Below are positions 16,668 to 27,049 of a DNA stretch of 64,000 nucleotides, piece by piece. This stretch comes from Nocardioides_C sp963700955. Lineage in GTDB: Bacteria; Actinomycetota; Actinomycetes; Propionibacteriales; Nocardioidaceae. The notes under the pieces are model-generated. The model was given only the letters and a program-made list of their open reading frames with translations, made no database searches and was not told the DNA's origin. Each line of letters begins with the position of its first letter. The first letter of the stretch is position 1. The DNA is taken from contig CAVOZH010000008.1 of the NCBI GenBank assembly GCA_963700955.1, positions 124,001 through 188,000 on the forward strand, given 5' to 3'. The position numbers and the translations under genes are program-made.

Positions 16668-16769
16668 TCAGCGTCCGAAGGCCGTCCAGCCCTCCGAGGC
16701 CTCAGCGAACGAGGAGATCCAGACGAAGTAGGCGGCGATGCTCATCAGCATGGTCAGTGGAACTCGCAT
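16668..16769 (-). CDS. Possible small membrane peptide
   Basis: Thirty-three codons from ATG 16769: VPLTMLMSIAAYFVWISSFA forms one membrane helix and a short polar tail EASEGWTAFGR follows. GAGG stands close before the ATG, nearer than ideal. Single-helix peptides of this size are easily missed, but no family is recognised and chance cannot be excluded. Confidence 0.3.
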   Translation of the reverse strand: MRVPLTMLMSIAAYFVWISSFAEASEGWTAFGR

Positions 16770-16998
16770 GACCTCAGCCTTGGCGACAGCCTTGAACTGC
16801 ACGTGAACTGCCGCTGGCCTCTGCCTCGACGTTTCCGGAGGATTCGGTGACGGCAGTGGTCCGCGTACGACGGTGGCGCAATGTGGCCTGAACCGGACAA
16901 GCAACGGGCTAGTCCCCTCGTGCACATTTCTTTCCCTCATCGGGTGTATGTCGCAACTCGGCGTGGAGTGCTCTGCTGTCGGGGGAAGGGAGATTGTC

Positions 16999-17388
16999 AT
17001 GACTGAGGGCGAGCTGGACCACGCGCGGCAGATCTTGCGGGAGGCGTTCACGGCCGGATGGCAGGCAGCGCTCGGGATGAACATCACCAGCCCGGGCGTG
17101 CTGGCAGTGATCGAGTCCTGCTTCGACCTCTGGCTCGAGGAGGCGGTCGACGAGGAGGAGGTTTTCGGGCTCGCGTTCCGGGGCCGCGAGGACCTGCCCG
17201 GGCCGGCCTGGCGCCGACGTCCGGCGTGGGCTCGGTCCGCGTCGCTGCGGGGTCGCCACCGGGCCGGTGAGATCCCCCTGCCGCAGGGCTCGATCCCGGC
17301 GCCGAGGGAGGCTTCTGAGTCGGCTCTCGAGCCGTCGGCCGAGCCGGCGCACGACTCCCGGGGCCAGAAGCTCGAGGCGTCAGGCTGA
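16999..17388 (+). CDS. Unknown soluble protein
   Basis: 129 residues, family not recognised. The N-terminal 60 residues are helical and acidic (GELDHARQILREAFTAGWQA, CFDLWLEEAVDEEEVFGLAF), the remainder is Arg/Pro/Ser-rich and probably disordered. A very strong ribosome site (GGGGGAAGGGAG) decides ATG 16999. There is no membrane segment or metal motif. Confidence 0.65.
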   Translation: MTEGELDHARQILREAFTAGWQAALGMNITSPGVLAVIESCFDLWLEEAVDEEEVFGLAFRGREDLPGPAWRRRPAWARSASLRGRHRAGEIPLPQGSIPAPREASESALEPSAEPAHDSRGQKLEASG

Positions 17389-17458
17389 CCCGGCGCCGCC
17401 GGCCTACCCCCGGCAGTCGAGGAGACCGCGTCCGTCAGGGCTCGGGCACGATGTGGCC

Positions 17459-17872
17459 ATGGAGAGAGACCAGGCCCCCGTGTGGCTACCCATCCGGTTC
17501 CGGGACGTCGACGCCTTCGGGCACGTGTATCACGCCGAGTACCTGACTCTGCTCGACGAAGCCCGGACCCGATGGTTTCGCGACGCGATGGCCTTGGAGA
17601 ACCCGTCCGACTACGTCCTCGCGCGCGTCGAGATCGACTACGTGAGCAGCATCGTCCTGGCCGATGAGGCGGTCGGCGCCACGTTCCTGGTCGAGCGGGT
17701 GGGTACGTCGAGCCTGACGCTCGGCGAGACGATGCGCGCCCGCGACGGCCGGGTTGTCTCACGTGGTCGGGCGGTCACGGTGCTCCGAGATGCCAAGACC
17801 GGGACGTCACGCGCTCTCACGGACGCCGAGCGCCGGCGGGCCACCGTTCTGATGGCATCCGACCCGGACTGA
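17459..17872 (+). CDS. Acyl-CoA thioesterase, 4HBT hotdog family
   Basis: 137 residues. RFRDVDAFGHVYHAEYLTLL is the catalytic loop of 4-hydroxybenzoyl-CoA thioesterase-like enzymes (Asp with N/H-V-x-Y), followed by the hotdog helix LDEARTRWF and strands VEIDYVSSIVL and TMRARDGRVVSRGRAV. It should hydrolyse acyl-CoA in the cytosol; chain specificity is unknown. No ribosome site is visible before ATG 17459, so it may be leaderless. Confidence 0.88.
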   Translation: MERDQAPVWLPIRFRDVDAFGHVYHAEYLTLLDEARTRWFRDAMALENPSDYVLARVEIDYVSSIVLADEAVGATFLVERVGTSSLTLGETMRARDGRVVSRGRAVTVLRDAKTGTSRALTDAERRRATVLMASDPD

Positions 17873-17917
17873 GCGTGCCGGCGGTCGCGAGAGGCGTGCC
17901 AGTTCTTCGGCAGCGGC

Positions 17918-17923
17918 TAACGT
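17918..17923 (+). promoter_or_regulatory. Probable -10 (TAACGT) of a leaderless transcript
   Basis: TAACGT stands six bases before ATG 17930 and no ribosome site is present between them. Confidence 0.45.
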
Positions 17924-17929
17924 GGCCCC

Positions 17930-18307
17930 ATGCGCGCCTTCCGCCAAGCCGTCGAGTCGTGGGATGTCGACGGTGCGGTGTCATTGATGACCGACGACGT
18001 GACGTTCCGGAGTCCCGTCGTACACAAGGCCTACCGAGGACGTGACGAGGTCTCGGTGATCCTCCATGCGGTGTCCCGGGTCTTCGAGGACTTCCGCTAC
18101 GAGCGCGAGATACGCGCGGAGGACGCATCCGACCACGCGTTGGTCTTCCGGGCCCGGGTAGGCGACCGGGAGCTCGAGGGATGCGACTTCCTCCACACCA
18201 ACGAGGCTGGCCTCATCGACGAGTTCTTCGTGATGATCCGGCCGCTGTCCGGCGCGATGGCGCTGGCCGAGGCGATGCGGGCCGAGCTGGAGCGCGCGGC
18301 CGACTGA
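17930..18307 (+). CDS. NTF2/SnoaL-like protein
   Basis: 125 residues with the cone-shaped alpha+beta barrel pattern: RAFRQAVESWDVDGAVSLMT, DDVTFRSPVVHKAYRGRDEV, ILHAVSRVFEDFRYEREI and LEGCDFLHTNEAGLIDEFFV. Such domains act as small isomerases, hydrolases or ligand binders; no specific substrate can be named. Confidence 0.82.
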   Translation: MRAFRQAVESWDVDGAVSLMTDDVTFRSPVVHKAYRGRDEVSVILHAVSRVFEDFRYEREIRAEDASDHALVFRARVGDRELEGCDFLHTNEAGLIDEFFVMIRPLSGAMALAEAMRAELERAAD

Positions 18308-18345
18308 AGGGACCGCCTCGTCCTCGACGACCACTGAGGTGAGGG

Positions 18346-18897
18346 ATGAGTGAGTCGCAGATCGACCGCCAGTCGATCCATGAGGAGATGGAGCGAGCTC
18401 GCGCCAGCTTCCACACCCTGGTGTTGCAGGCCTCGTCGGCGGACCTGCGCCGTGCCACCGACGGCACGCGCTGGAACAACAGCCAGATGTTGTTCCACAT
18501 GCTGTTCGGGTACATGATCGTCCGCGCGCTGCTGGGACTGGTGCGGACGTTCGGGCTGCTGCCTGACGCGTTTAGCCGCACGTTCGCCCGGATCTTGGAC
18601 ACCGGCACGCGACCGTTCCACGTCGTCAACTACCTCGGGTCCTGCGGCGGCGCGCTCGTGTTGCGCGGCACCAGGCTGACCAGGCAGCTCGACCGGACGG
18701 TGGCGGCGCTGCATCGCCATCTGGACCACGAGAGCGACGAAGTGCTTGCTCGCCGCATGCACTTCCCGGTCGGCTGGGACCCGTTCTTCTCCGAGCGGAT
18801 GAGCCTCCTCGACGTGTACCACTACGGCACGCAGCACTTCGAGTTCCACCAGCGCCAGCTGACCCTCGAGCCGCCTGAGTCGAGGTCGCAACGTTAG
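18346..18897 (+). CDS. DinB-like four-helix protein
   Basis: 183 residues. WNNSQMLFHMLFGYMIV carries the first metal-ligand His, and DVYHYGTQHFEFHQRQL near the end provides the remaining pair, matching DinB/YfiT metalloprotein architecture. A hydrophobic stretch (MIVRALLGLVRTFGLLP) is longer than usual. GAGG lies before ATG 18346. Role unknown; the superfamily includes thiol-dependent transferases. Confidence 0.75.
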   Translation: MSESQIDRQSIHEEMERARASFHTLVLQASSADLRRATDGTRWNNSQMLFHMLFGYMIVRALLGLVRTFGLLPDAFSRTFARILDTGTRPFHVVNYLGSCGGALVLRGTRLTRQLDRTVAALHRHLDHESDEVLARRMHFPVGWDPFFSERMSLLDVYHYGTQHFEFHQRQLTLEPPESRSQR

Positions 18898-18988
18898 GCG
18901 ACGCAGGTGGGTCGCTCGCTTCCGGTCGTGGACGTGCGAACCTCGTCCGTGTCACCTTGGAGACAACCCCTCGAGGAGGTGCAGCACC

Positions 18989-19147
18989 GTGGAACAGGAA
19001 GACCGAACCGATATGGCTGAGTCCTGCCCGGACTGTCACGCTCTGGTGACTGACCTTGATGCGCACAAGCGATGGCACTCCCGCCTGGTCGCGGACCTCG
19101 CGAACGCCGTCGAGAACGAGATCAAACGCACGTCCGCAGCCGGCTGA
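18989..19147 (+). CDS. 52-residue C2H2-type zinc-binding protein
   Basis: Short gene with a strong ribosome site (CGAGGAGGT, nine bases before GTG 18989). The product contains SCPDCHALVTDLDAHKRWHS: C-x2-C-x9-H-x3-H, a complete C2H2-like zinc ligand set, then an amphipathic helix SRLVADLANAVENEIKR. Cys13, Cys16, His26 and His30 are the predicted ligands. An in-frame ATG at 19013 would keep all ligands. No DNA-binding role can be claimed. Codon usage matches neighbouring genes. Confidence 0.65.
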   Translation: MEQEDRTDMAESCPDCHALVTDLDAHKRWHSRLVADLANAVENEIKRTSAAG

Positions 19148-19207
19148 AGGGCGCCCCCTGAGAGGCCGACCCGGCGTCAGGACGCTCTCGGTCTGCGGCG
19201 CCGCGAC

Positions 19208-20107
19208 TCACTGCTGGAGCACTGAGGCTAGACGGTGCTCGAGTCTTGTCCGGGCAAGCTGGTCGCTGACGTCGCGTCCCACGTCTCGCCAGGGTTGAAC
19301 GACCTTCGACGGGTCGGGCAGGTACCCGACGACGTCCATGACGTCCCAGTACCTCTGGGCGCATGCGTCGTCCTCGACTCCGTCTGAGAGGTCCCGGTAG
19401 GCCGAGGCGAACTGGTCGGCCGTGTCGATGCCGTGCAGCATCGCGAGGTACGTCGTCGTGTGTGCGACGTCGAGTCCTGCGGGACCCCAGGATGTCTCGA
19501 CCCAGTCCACGACGCCGCTCACCTCATCGCCCTCCCAGAGGATGTTCCCCAGGTGGAAGTCGCGGTGGAGGAAGGTGCCTCTGTACGTCGGAGGTGGCTG
19601 CTCGAGCTCCTCGAAGGCCTGCTTCCAGAGACCAGGACGCTGTGACCACTCGGGGACCACCCGCTTGGCCGGGGGAGCCCAGGACTGGTAGGCCCGCGGC
19701 CTCGTCCGACCTGGATCATGGTGGTGGATGTCGATCAGCAGGCGCGCAAGACCCAGCAAGAGGTCGTCGTCGGCGCGGGTCAGCTCGAGTGAGCCGGGGA
19801 GCCAAGACATCAGGTGCGCGGGTGCCCCGGCGCAGGCGCCGTCCGGGTCCACGGCGAGGCTCATGGGCGCGGGGATCCTCGTACCCGCCAGCTGTCGCTG
19901 TACCTCGGACTCCCGACAGAGCATCGCCGGTGCGTGCGTGCGCCAAGGCTCCTTGGTCATCAGGCGCAAGACAGCACGCTCGCCGTCACCTGCCGTCAGC
20001 CCGAGCATGGTCGAGGTCCATCCACCGCTCAGTCCTCGGACATCTCGAACCCGGCGGCTCCAGACGTCTTCGGCCCACGAAACCGCAGTACGCATCCCCT
20101 CGTTCAC
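19208..20107 (-). CDS. Phosphotransferase, APH family
   Basis: 299 residues. N-lobe LSGGWTSTMLGLTAGDGERA and VLRLMTKEPW with the Lys region, catalytic loop FLHRDFHLGNILW with intact Asp and Asn, and metal site SGVVDWVETSWGPAGLDVAH. This is the macrolide/aminoglycoside phosphotransferase fold with full catalytic residues; the physiological substrate is unknown. Start GTG 20107 with a possible -10 GAGAAT six bases upstream; an internal ATG five codons on is the alternative. Confidence 0.87.
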   Translation of the reverse strand: MNEGMRTAVSWAEDVWSRRVRDVRGLSGGWTSTMLGLTAGDGERAVLRLMTKEPWRTHAPAMLCRESEVQRQLAGTRIPAPMSLAVDPDGACAGAPAHLMSWLPGSLELTRADDDLLLGLARLLIDIHHHDPGRTRPRAYQSWAPPAKRVVPEWSQRPGLWKQAFEELEQPPPTYRGTFLHRDFHLGNILWEGDEVSGVVDWVETSWGPAGLDVAHTTTYLAMLHGIDTADQFASAYRDLSDGVEDDACAQRYWDVMDVVGYLPDPSKVVQPWRDVGRDVSDQLARTRLEHRLASVLQQ

Positions 20108-20231
20108 CGTGTGATTCTCACAGACCCGTTCCGATCCTCACTCCCTTCTCGCCGGCCATCGGCGGGGGACCGGCGGTGAGGCTCTGCCTGTGCTTCTGGA
20201 CGGCTGCGACGGCGAGGGTCACCCTGTGCTC

Positions 20232-21212
20232 ATGGACGTTCGTTTCGTGGACGCGTCCGGAGCGCAGATTCACGACAGCGACGACGTCGTCGAGCTGCTC
20301 TGCCGCGACGACGGCTTCGTCTGGGTGGACGTGCCGTCCTGGGACGACCAGGTCGAAGGTTTCCTGGCGGGGCTGGGCTGCCACCCCCTCGTCGTCGCGT
20401 CCTGTCGGCAGCGCAACCATCTCCCCACCGTGCACGCCTACTCCGACCACTACTTCGTCACCATGCACAGGCCACTGCTCGGTGACGCAGGCCACGTGCA
20501 CCTTCTGGAGCTCGACATCGTCGTCGCGCCGCGCTACCTGGTGACGATGCACGGGCCGCTCAACCCGGCGGTCGACCCGCAGGAGGCGCTCACCGAGACC
20601 TCCGCGGTGCTACGCCGGATCACTTCCGGCCGCTTCGTCCCGGGATCGCCGGCCGAGGTGGCCTACGCCATCGGGTCCGCGGTCGCACGACAGCAACGGG
20701 CGCTGATCGGTGACGTCGCGGAGAAGATTCCCGCACTCGAGCAGCAGGTGATGGCACCTCAGCTCAAGGAGCCGGAGGCGCTGCTCGAGCGGATGTTCCT
20801 TGTCAGACACGAGCTGATCACCGCGCGCACCATGGCGGCGCAGACCCAGGACATCTATGCGCGGATCACCTCGCTGGACCGGTTCGTCGACGAGGCGGAC
20901 CGAGCCTTCGCGCGCGACCTGGCCGACCAGTTCGCGCGGGTCCAGTCGATCGGGGACGGGGAGTGGCACTTCATGTACGCCGTGATCGAGCTCTACCAGA
21001 CCCGGGTCAACACCAAGATGACCGTCGCGATGGAGCGGCTCGCGGTGATCGCGGCCGTCACCCTTCCGGTCACGGCGATCGCCTCCGTCTATGGCATGAA
21101 CGTGATCGTCAACCGCACCACGCACTACACGCAGCTCGTCGTCGTACTCCTCGTCATGGTGACGATCAGCTTCCTGCTTCTGCGGTGGGCTCGGAAGCAG
21201 GGCTGGTGGTGA
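20232..21212 (+). CDS. corA: CorA-type magnesium/cobalt transporter
   Basis: 326 residues. The N-terminal cytoplasmic funnel (MDVRFVDASGAQIHDSDDVV onward) is followed by the long stalk helix and two C-terminal membrane helices. The pore-entrance signature YGMN is present after LPVTAIASV, and the C terminus is basic (RWARKQGWW). It should form a pentameric Mg2+ channel. ATG 20232 starts at the conserved N terminus; a GTG at 20190 in frame would add 14 residues. Confidence 0.92.
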   Translation: MDVRFVDASGAQIHDSDDVVELLCRDDGFVWVDVPSWDDQVEGFLAGLGCHPLVVASCRQRNHLPTVHAYSDHYFVTMHRPLLGDAGHVHLLELDIVVAPRYLVTMHGPLNPAVDPQEALTETSAVLRRITSGRFVPGSPAEVAYAIGSAVARQQRALIGDVAEKIPALEQQVMAPQLKEPEALLERMFLVRHELITARTMAAQTQDIYARITSLDRFVDEADRAFARDLADQFARVQSIGDGEWHFMYAVIELYQTRVNTKMTVAMERLAVIAAVTLPVTAIASVYGMNVIVNRTTHYTQLVVVLLVMVTISFLLLRWARKQGWW

Positions 21213-21264
21213 GGCCGGCCGCGGCCTTGACTCGCCTTCTTGACCGGGGCGGCGACCGGTCGCG

Positions 21265-21270
21265 TACCGT
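21265..21270 (+). promoter_or_regulatory. Probable -10 (TACCGT) of a leaderless transcript
   Basis: TACCGT lies seven bases before ATG 21278 of the AraC-like gene; no ribosome site intervenes. Confidence 0.4.
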
Positions 21271-21277
21271 CGTCGGC

Positions 21278-21689
21278 ATGACGCCGGAGGAGATCGCCGA
21301 CCTCGCGCACCTGCGCCGGGCGCGGGACCTCATGGACCGCGACTACGCGCAGCCCCTCGACGTCCCGGCGATGGCGCGCGCCGCGCTCATGTCGCCCGGC
21401 GCACTTCTCGCGCAGGTTCCGTGCGGCGTACGGCGAGACGCCCTACTCCTACCTCATGACGCGACGCATCGAGCGCGCGAAGGCACTTCTGCGCGAGGGG
21501 ATGTCGGTCACCGACACCTGCGTCGCCGTCGGTTGCACGTCGCTCGGCTCGTTCAGCTCGCGGTTCACCGAGATCGTCGGCGAGACGCCGTCGCAGTACC
21601 GTGCGCGGGACCACCGCGACCTCGAGATCGTGCCTTCGTGCGTGAGCAAGGTCGCGACGCGACCGCGGCGTACCAGGGTCACGGTCTGA
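21278..21689 (+). pseudogene. AraC-family regulator with a one-base frameshift
   Basis: The first frame gives EEIADLAHLRRARDLMDRDY and PLDVPAMARAALMSPG, the start of an AraC DNA-binding domain. At 21401 an extra G shifts the frame; skipping it, the text continues HFSRRFRAAYGETPYSYL, then TRRIERAKALLREGMSVTDT and VGCTSLGSFSSRFTEIVGET, the second helix-turn-helix. Joined, it would be a short regulator consisting only of the two-HTH domain. As read, it is split in the middle of the first HTH and should be inactive. It precedes a VOC gene, a common pair. A sequencing insertion in ggcgcac is the alternative. Confidence 0.78.
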
Positions 21690-21757
21690 GACGCCGCCGA
21701 CCTGCACCGGCCCGGCACCGAGCAGGATCGGAGAAGCGCGCGACGGGTCGGTTGACC

Positions 21758-21763
21758 TACGGT
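21758..21763 (+). promoter_or_regulatory. Probable -10 (TACGGT) of a leaderless transcript
   Basis: TACGGT lies six bases before ATG 21770 of the VOC gene, immediately after a TTGACC string. Confidence 0.4.
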
Positions 21764-21769
21764 CGTCGC

Positions 21770-22168
21770 ATGGCAGTCACCGTGTCCGCAATGTTCATCC
21801 CCGTCCACGACCCCGACGCCGCGCTCGGCTTCTACCGCGACGCGCTCGGCCTCGAGGTCCGCACCGACGTCGCGTCCGACGGCTTCCGCTGGGTCACCGT
21901 CGGCGCCCCGGGGCAGGACGTCGACATCGTCCTGTTCCAGCCGCACGGCGGTCGCTCACAGGTCGAAGGCGATGCCCTCCTGTCGCTGGTGACCCAGGGG
22001 TCGCTGCAGGCAGCGATCTTCCGCTCCGACGACCTCGACGTCACGTTCGAGAAGGTCCGGGCGTCCGGCGCCGAGGTGCTCCAGGAGCCGGCGTCGCAGC
22101 CCTGGGGGGCGCGCGACTGCGCGTTCCGCGACCCCGCGGGCAACCTCGTTCGGATCGCGCAGGCCTGA
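21770..22168 (+). CDS. VOC/glyoxalase-fold protein
   Basis: 132 residues forming two beta-alpha-beta-beta-beta modules: MFIPVHDPDAALGFYRDALG, WVTVGAPGQDVDIVLFQP, LQAAIFRSDDLDVTFEKVRA and the closing CAFRDPAGNLVRIAQ. The FRDPAGN segment and the H-D of PVHDP fit metal-dependent VOC enzymes (glyoxalase, dioxygenase, resistance proteins). Substrate unknown. It follows the broken AraC gene and is transcribed in the same direction. Confidence 0.87.
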   Translation: MAVTVSAMFIPVHDPDAALGFYRDALGLEVRTDVASDGFRWVTVGAPGQDVDIVLFQPHGGRSQVEGDALLSLVTQGSLQAAIFRSDDLDVTFEKVRASGAEVLQEPASQPWGARDCAFRDPAGNLVRIAQA

Positions 22169-22334
22169 CCCTCGTCCGCTGGGAGCGCCGCACCAGCTGC
22201 CGCTTCTCTGACCGGCACGGGGGATGCCGAGGAGCTGCGGTCGGCTCAGACGTACTGCTCGAGGCTGGTTAGATCGAGCCAGGCGACGCCCACGGAGACC
22301 GCGAAGGCGGCCCCGCCTCACAGATGGAGACACG

Positions 22335-24726
<2,392 letters not shown>

Positions 24727-25011
24727 CCGAGGCGCTCGCGGACACCGTGAGAACGTGCCAGGGCTCCGCAAGCGGCAGTTGAGGCGCTCGGCGCTGTCCC
24801 CGCGGGCCAAGTCTCGGCGAGAGGTTCCCGGGCGTTCTCGGTTTCTGCCACTTTGGTTCCTTGATGACGATCCGGGTCCGGCACAGTGGCTGCGGGGTCT
24901 CCATGAATCCCAGCTCGTGACGCCGACGTCCGACTCCGAATCGTGCCGTCCGCGAACCTGTGCTCGGGTACGTTGAGGTTGAGCGGGTCCTGCGGCGGCT
25001 GAGGAGAGGTC

Positions 25012-25890
25012 ATGGAGCGATTCACTCCTCGGACGATGACCCTCCACAGCCACCAGCTCTCCTACCTGGACAGCGGCACCGGCCCGGTGGTGCTCTTCAT
25101 CCACGGGATCCTTGGCTCCCACCGCAACTGGGACCACCTGATCGACCGCCTGGATGACAACCACCGGGTGATCGTGCCGGACCTGTTCGGACACGGGCAT
25201 TCGGCCAAGCCGATGGGCGACTACTCACTTGGCGCCCACGCCGCGACCTTGCGCGACCTGCTGGATCGCCTGGACATCGAGCGGGTCACCCTCGTCGGGC
25301 ACTCCCTCGGCGGTGGGATCGCGATGGAGTTCTACTACCTGTTCCCCGAGCGGGTCGAGCGCCTGGTCCTCGTCGCGAGTGGCGGGCTGGGCCGGGAGGT
25401 CAACCGGGTGCTGAGGTCGGCGACCCTGCCCGGGGCCGAATGGGTGCTGCCCGTCATCGCCTCGGGCTTTGTGCGGACGGGCGCCGAGACAGCTGGGCGG
25501 GTCCTGTCGAAGGTGGGCTGGAAGCCCGGTTCGGACATCACCGCGATCTGGCAGGGCTTCACGTCCCTCGCCGACGGAGAGAGCCGGCGCGCCTTCCTGG
25601 CCACGACCCGGTCCGTCATCGACCCTGGAGGTCAGAGCGTCAGCGCGCATGACTACCTGCCCGAGGCGCTGCCGATCCCGACACTCATCGTCTGGGGCTC
25701 CCGGGATCGGATGATCCCGGCGTGGCACGCGATCAGGGCGCAGCAGTCGATCCCGGGGTGCCGTGTCGAGCTGTTCGAGGGCGCCGGCCACTTTCCGCAC
25801 CTCGACGAACCGGACCGATTCGCCGAGATGCTGCGGGACTTCATCGCGACGACCCATCGGGAGGAGCCCCCCAGCGCGTCCGAGGCATGA
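25012..25890 (+). CDS. Alpha/beta-hydrolase
   Basis: 292 residues. Oxyanion segment LFIHGILGSHRNWDHLIDRL, nucleophile elbow VGHSLGGGIAMEF (Ser), acid in VWGSRDRMIP (Asp) and catalytic His in GAGHFPHLD form a complete triad. A cap region lies between about residues 130 and 205. Resembles epoxide-hydrolase/esterase-like family members; substrate unknown. GGAGAGG precedes ATG 25012. The 285 bp before it hold no gene I can support. Confidence 0.88.
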   Translation: MERFTPRTMTLHSHQLSYLDSGTGPVVLFIHGILGSHRNWDHLIDRLDDNHRVIVPDLFGHGHSAKPMGDYSLGAHAATLRDLLDRLDIERVTLVGHSLGGGIAMEFYYLFPERVERLVLVASGGLGREVNRVLRSATLPGAEWVLPVIASGFVRTGAETAGRVLSKVGWKPGSDITAIWQGFTSLADGESRRAFLATTRSVIDPGGQSVSAHDYLPEALPIPTLIVWGSRDRMIPAWHAIRAQQSIPGCRVELFEGAGHFPHLDEPDRFAEMLRDFIATTHREEPPSASEA

Positions 25891-25913
25891 CTCTGCACGG
25901 GATCAGGCGTCGA

Positions 25914-26987
25914 TCAGCCGAGCGCCGCGCGCAGGTACTGCTTGGGCCAGTCGACGCCGTCGCCCACCGGCACCCCGAGCTCGTGTGCGGCCCGAAGGGC
26001 CCAGTGCGGGTCCCGCAGCATCGCTCGGGCCAGCAGCACCACGTCGGCGGCTCCGTCGGCAAGGAGCTCCTCGGCCTGCTTGGCCTCGGTGACCAGGCCG
26101 ACCGCGCCGGTGGGGATAGCGGCCTCTTGCCGGATCCGCCGCGCGAACGGCACCTGGTAGCCCGGTTCGACCGGGATGTCCGCAAGCGCGTTCCCTCCGC
26201 TGGACACGTCGACCAGATCCACCTGGGCATCACGCAGCAGTCGGGCGAGCGCCACCGAGTCGTCGGGCGTCCACCCGCCCTCGACCCAGTCGGTGGCGGA
26301 GACGCGCACCAGCACCGGAGTGGAGGTTGGTACGGCGGATCGCACCGCATCGACTACCCGGAGCAGGAGGCGTACCCGGTTGTCGAAGGACCCGCCGTAC
26401 TCGTCGTCGCGCTGGTTCGACAGCGGTGAGAGGAACTGGTGGAGCAGGTAGCCGTGGGCTGAGTGGATCTCGAGTACGTCGAACCCGGCCGAGAGCGCTC
26501 GCCCGGCGGCCAGCGCGAAGTCCTCGACCACCTGGTCGATCTCACCGACGGTCAGCTCGCGGGGCGTGGCCAGTCCAGGAAACGCCACGGCCGACGGGCC
26601 GACCGTCTCCCAGCCACCTTCATCGACGGGCACCGACCCACGTCCCTCGAACGGTGGGCGCGTCGACGCCTTACGGCCGGCGTGCGCGAGCTGCATCCCG
26701 GCTGTGGCGCCCTGGCCGTGCAGGAAGTCCACGATCCGCGCCCAGGCCTCGCGCTGCTCGTCGTTCCAGATGCCGGTGTCGGCCGAGGAGATCCGGCCCT
26801 CGGGCGAGACGGCGGTGGCCTCCGTGAGCACCAGCCCCGCTCCACCGCGGGCGAAGGACCCGAGGTGCACCAGGTGCCAGTCGTTCGGGACGCCGTCGAC
26901 GGCGGAGTACTGGCACATGGGCGCCACCCACACACGGTTGCGAACCGTGGTGCCACGGAGCTGGACAGGGCTGAACAGGTACGTCAT
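25914..26987 (-). CDS. Old yellow enzyme, YqjM/NamA-like NADPH dehydrogenase
   Basis: 357 residues, TIM barrel binding FMN. Typical YqjM-class motifs: RVWVAPMCQYSAVDGVPNDW (the Cys that tunes the flavin, and the Tyr), LAHAGRKAST, EIHSAHGYLLHQFLSPLSNQ with RDDEYGGSFDNR, and GLVTEAKQAEELLADGAADV with VLLARAMLRDPHW. It reduces activated C=C bonds of enones with NADPH; natural substrates are usually unknown. Start is ATG 26987. Confidence 0.92.
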   Translation of the reverse strand: MTYLFSPVQLRGTTVRNRVWVAPMCQYSAVDGVPNDWHLVHLGSFARGGAGLVLTEATAVSPEGRISSADTGIWNDEQREAWARIVDFLHGQGATAGMQLAHAGRKASTRPPFEGRGSVPVDEGGWETVGPSAVAFPGLATPRELTVGEIDQVVEDFALAAGRALSAGFDVLEIHSAHGYLLHQFLSPLSNQRDDEYGGSFDNRVRLLLRVVDAVRSAVPTSTPVLVRVSATDWVEGGWTPDDSVALARLLRDAQVDLVDVSSGGNALADIPVEPGYQVPFARRIRQEAAIPTGAVGLVTEAKQAEELLADGAADVVLLARAMLRDPHWALRAAHELGVPVGDGVDWPKQYLRAALG

Positions 26988-27049
26988 ATCCAGCAGAACG
27001 CCGCGCCGTCTTCGGACATTCCACCCTCGGTCCCGACGGAGGCCTCCGT

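Larger units (their letters stand above)
16549..16998. other. 450-bp gap between two genes
   Basis: Contains the upstream region of the universal stress gene with its box (16608-16621) and a possible 33-residue membrane peptide on the minus strand (16668-16769). The rest, up to the ribosome site at 16981-16992, shows no further gene or clear structure. Confidence 0.5.
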
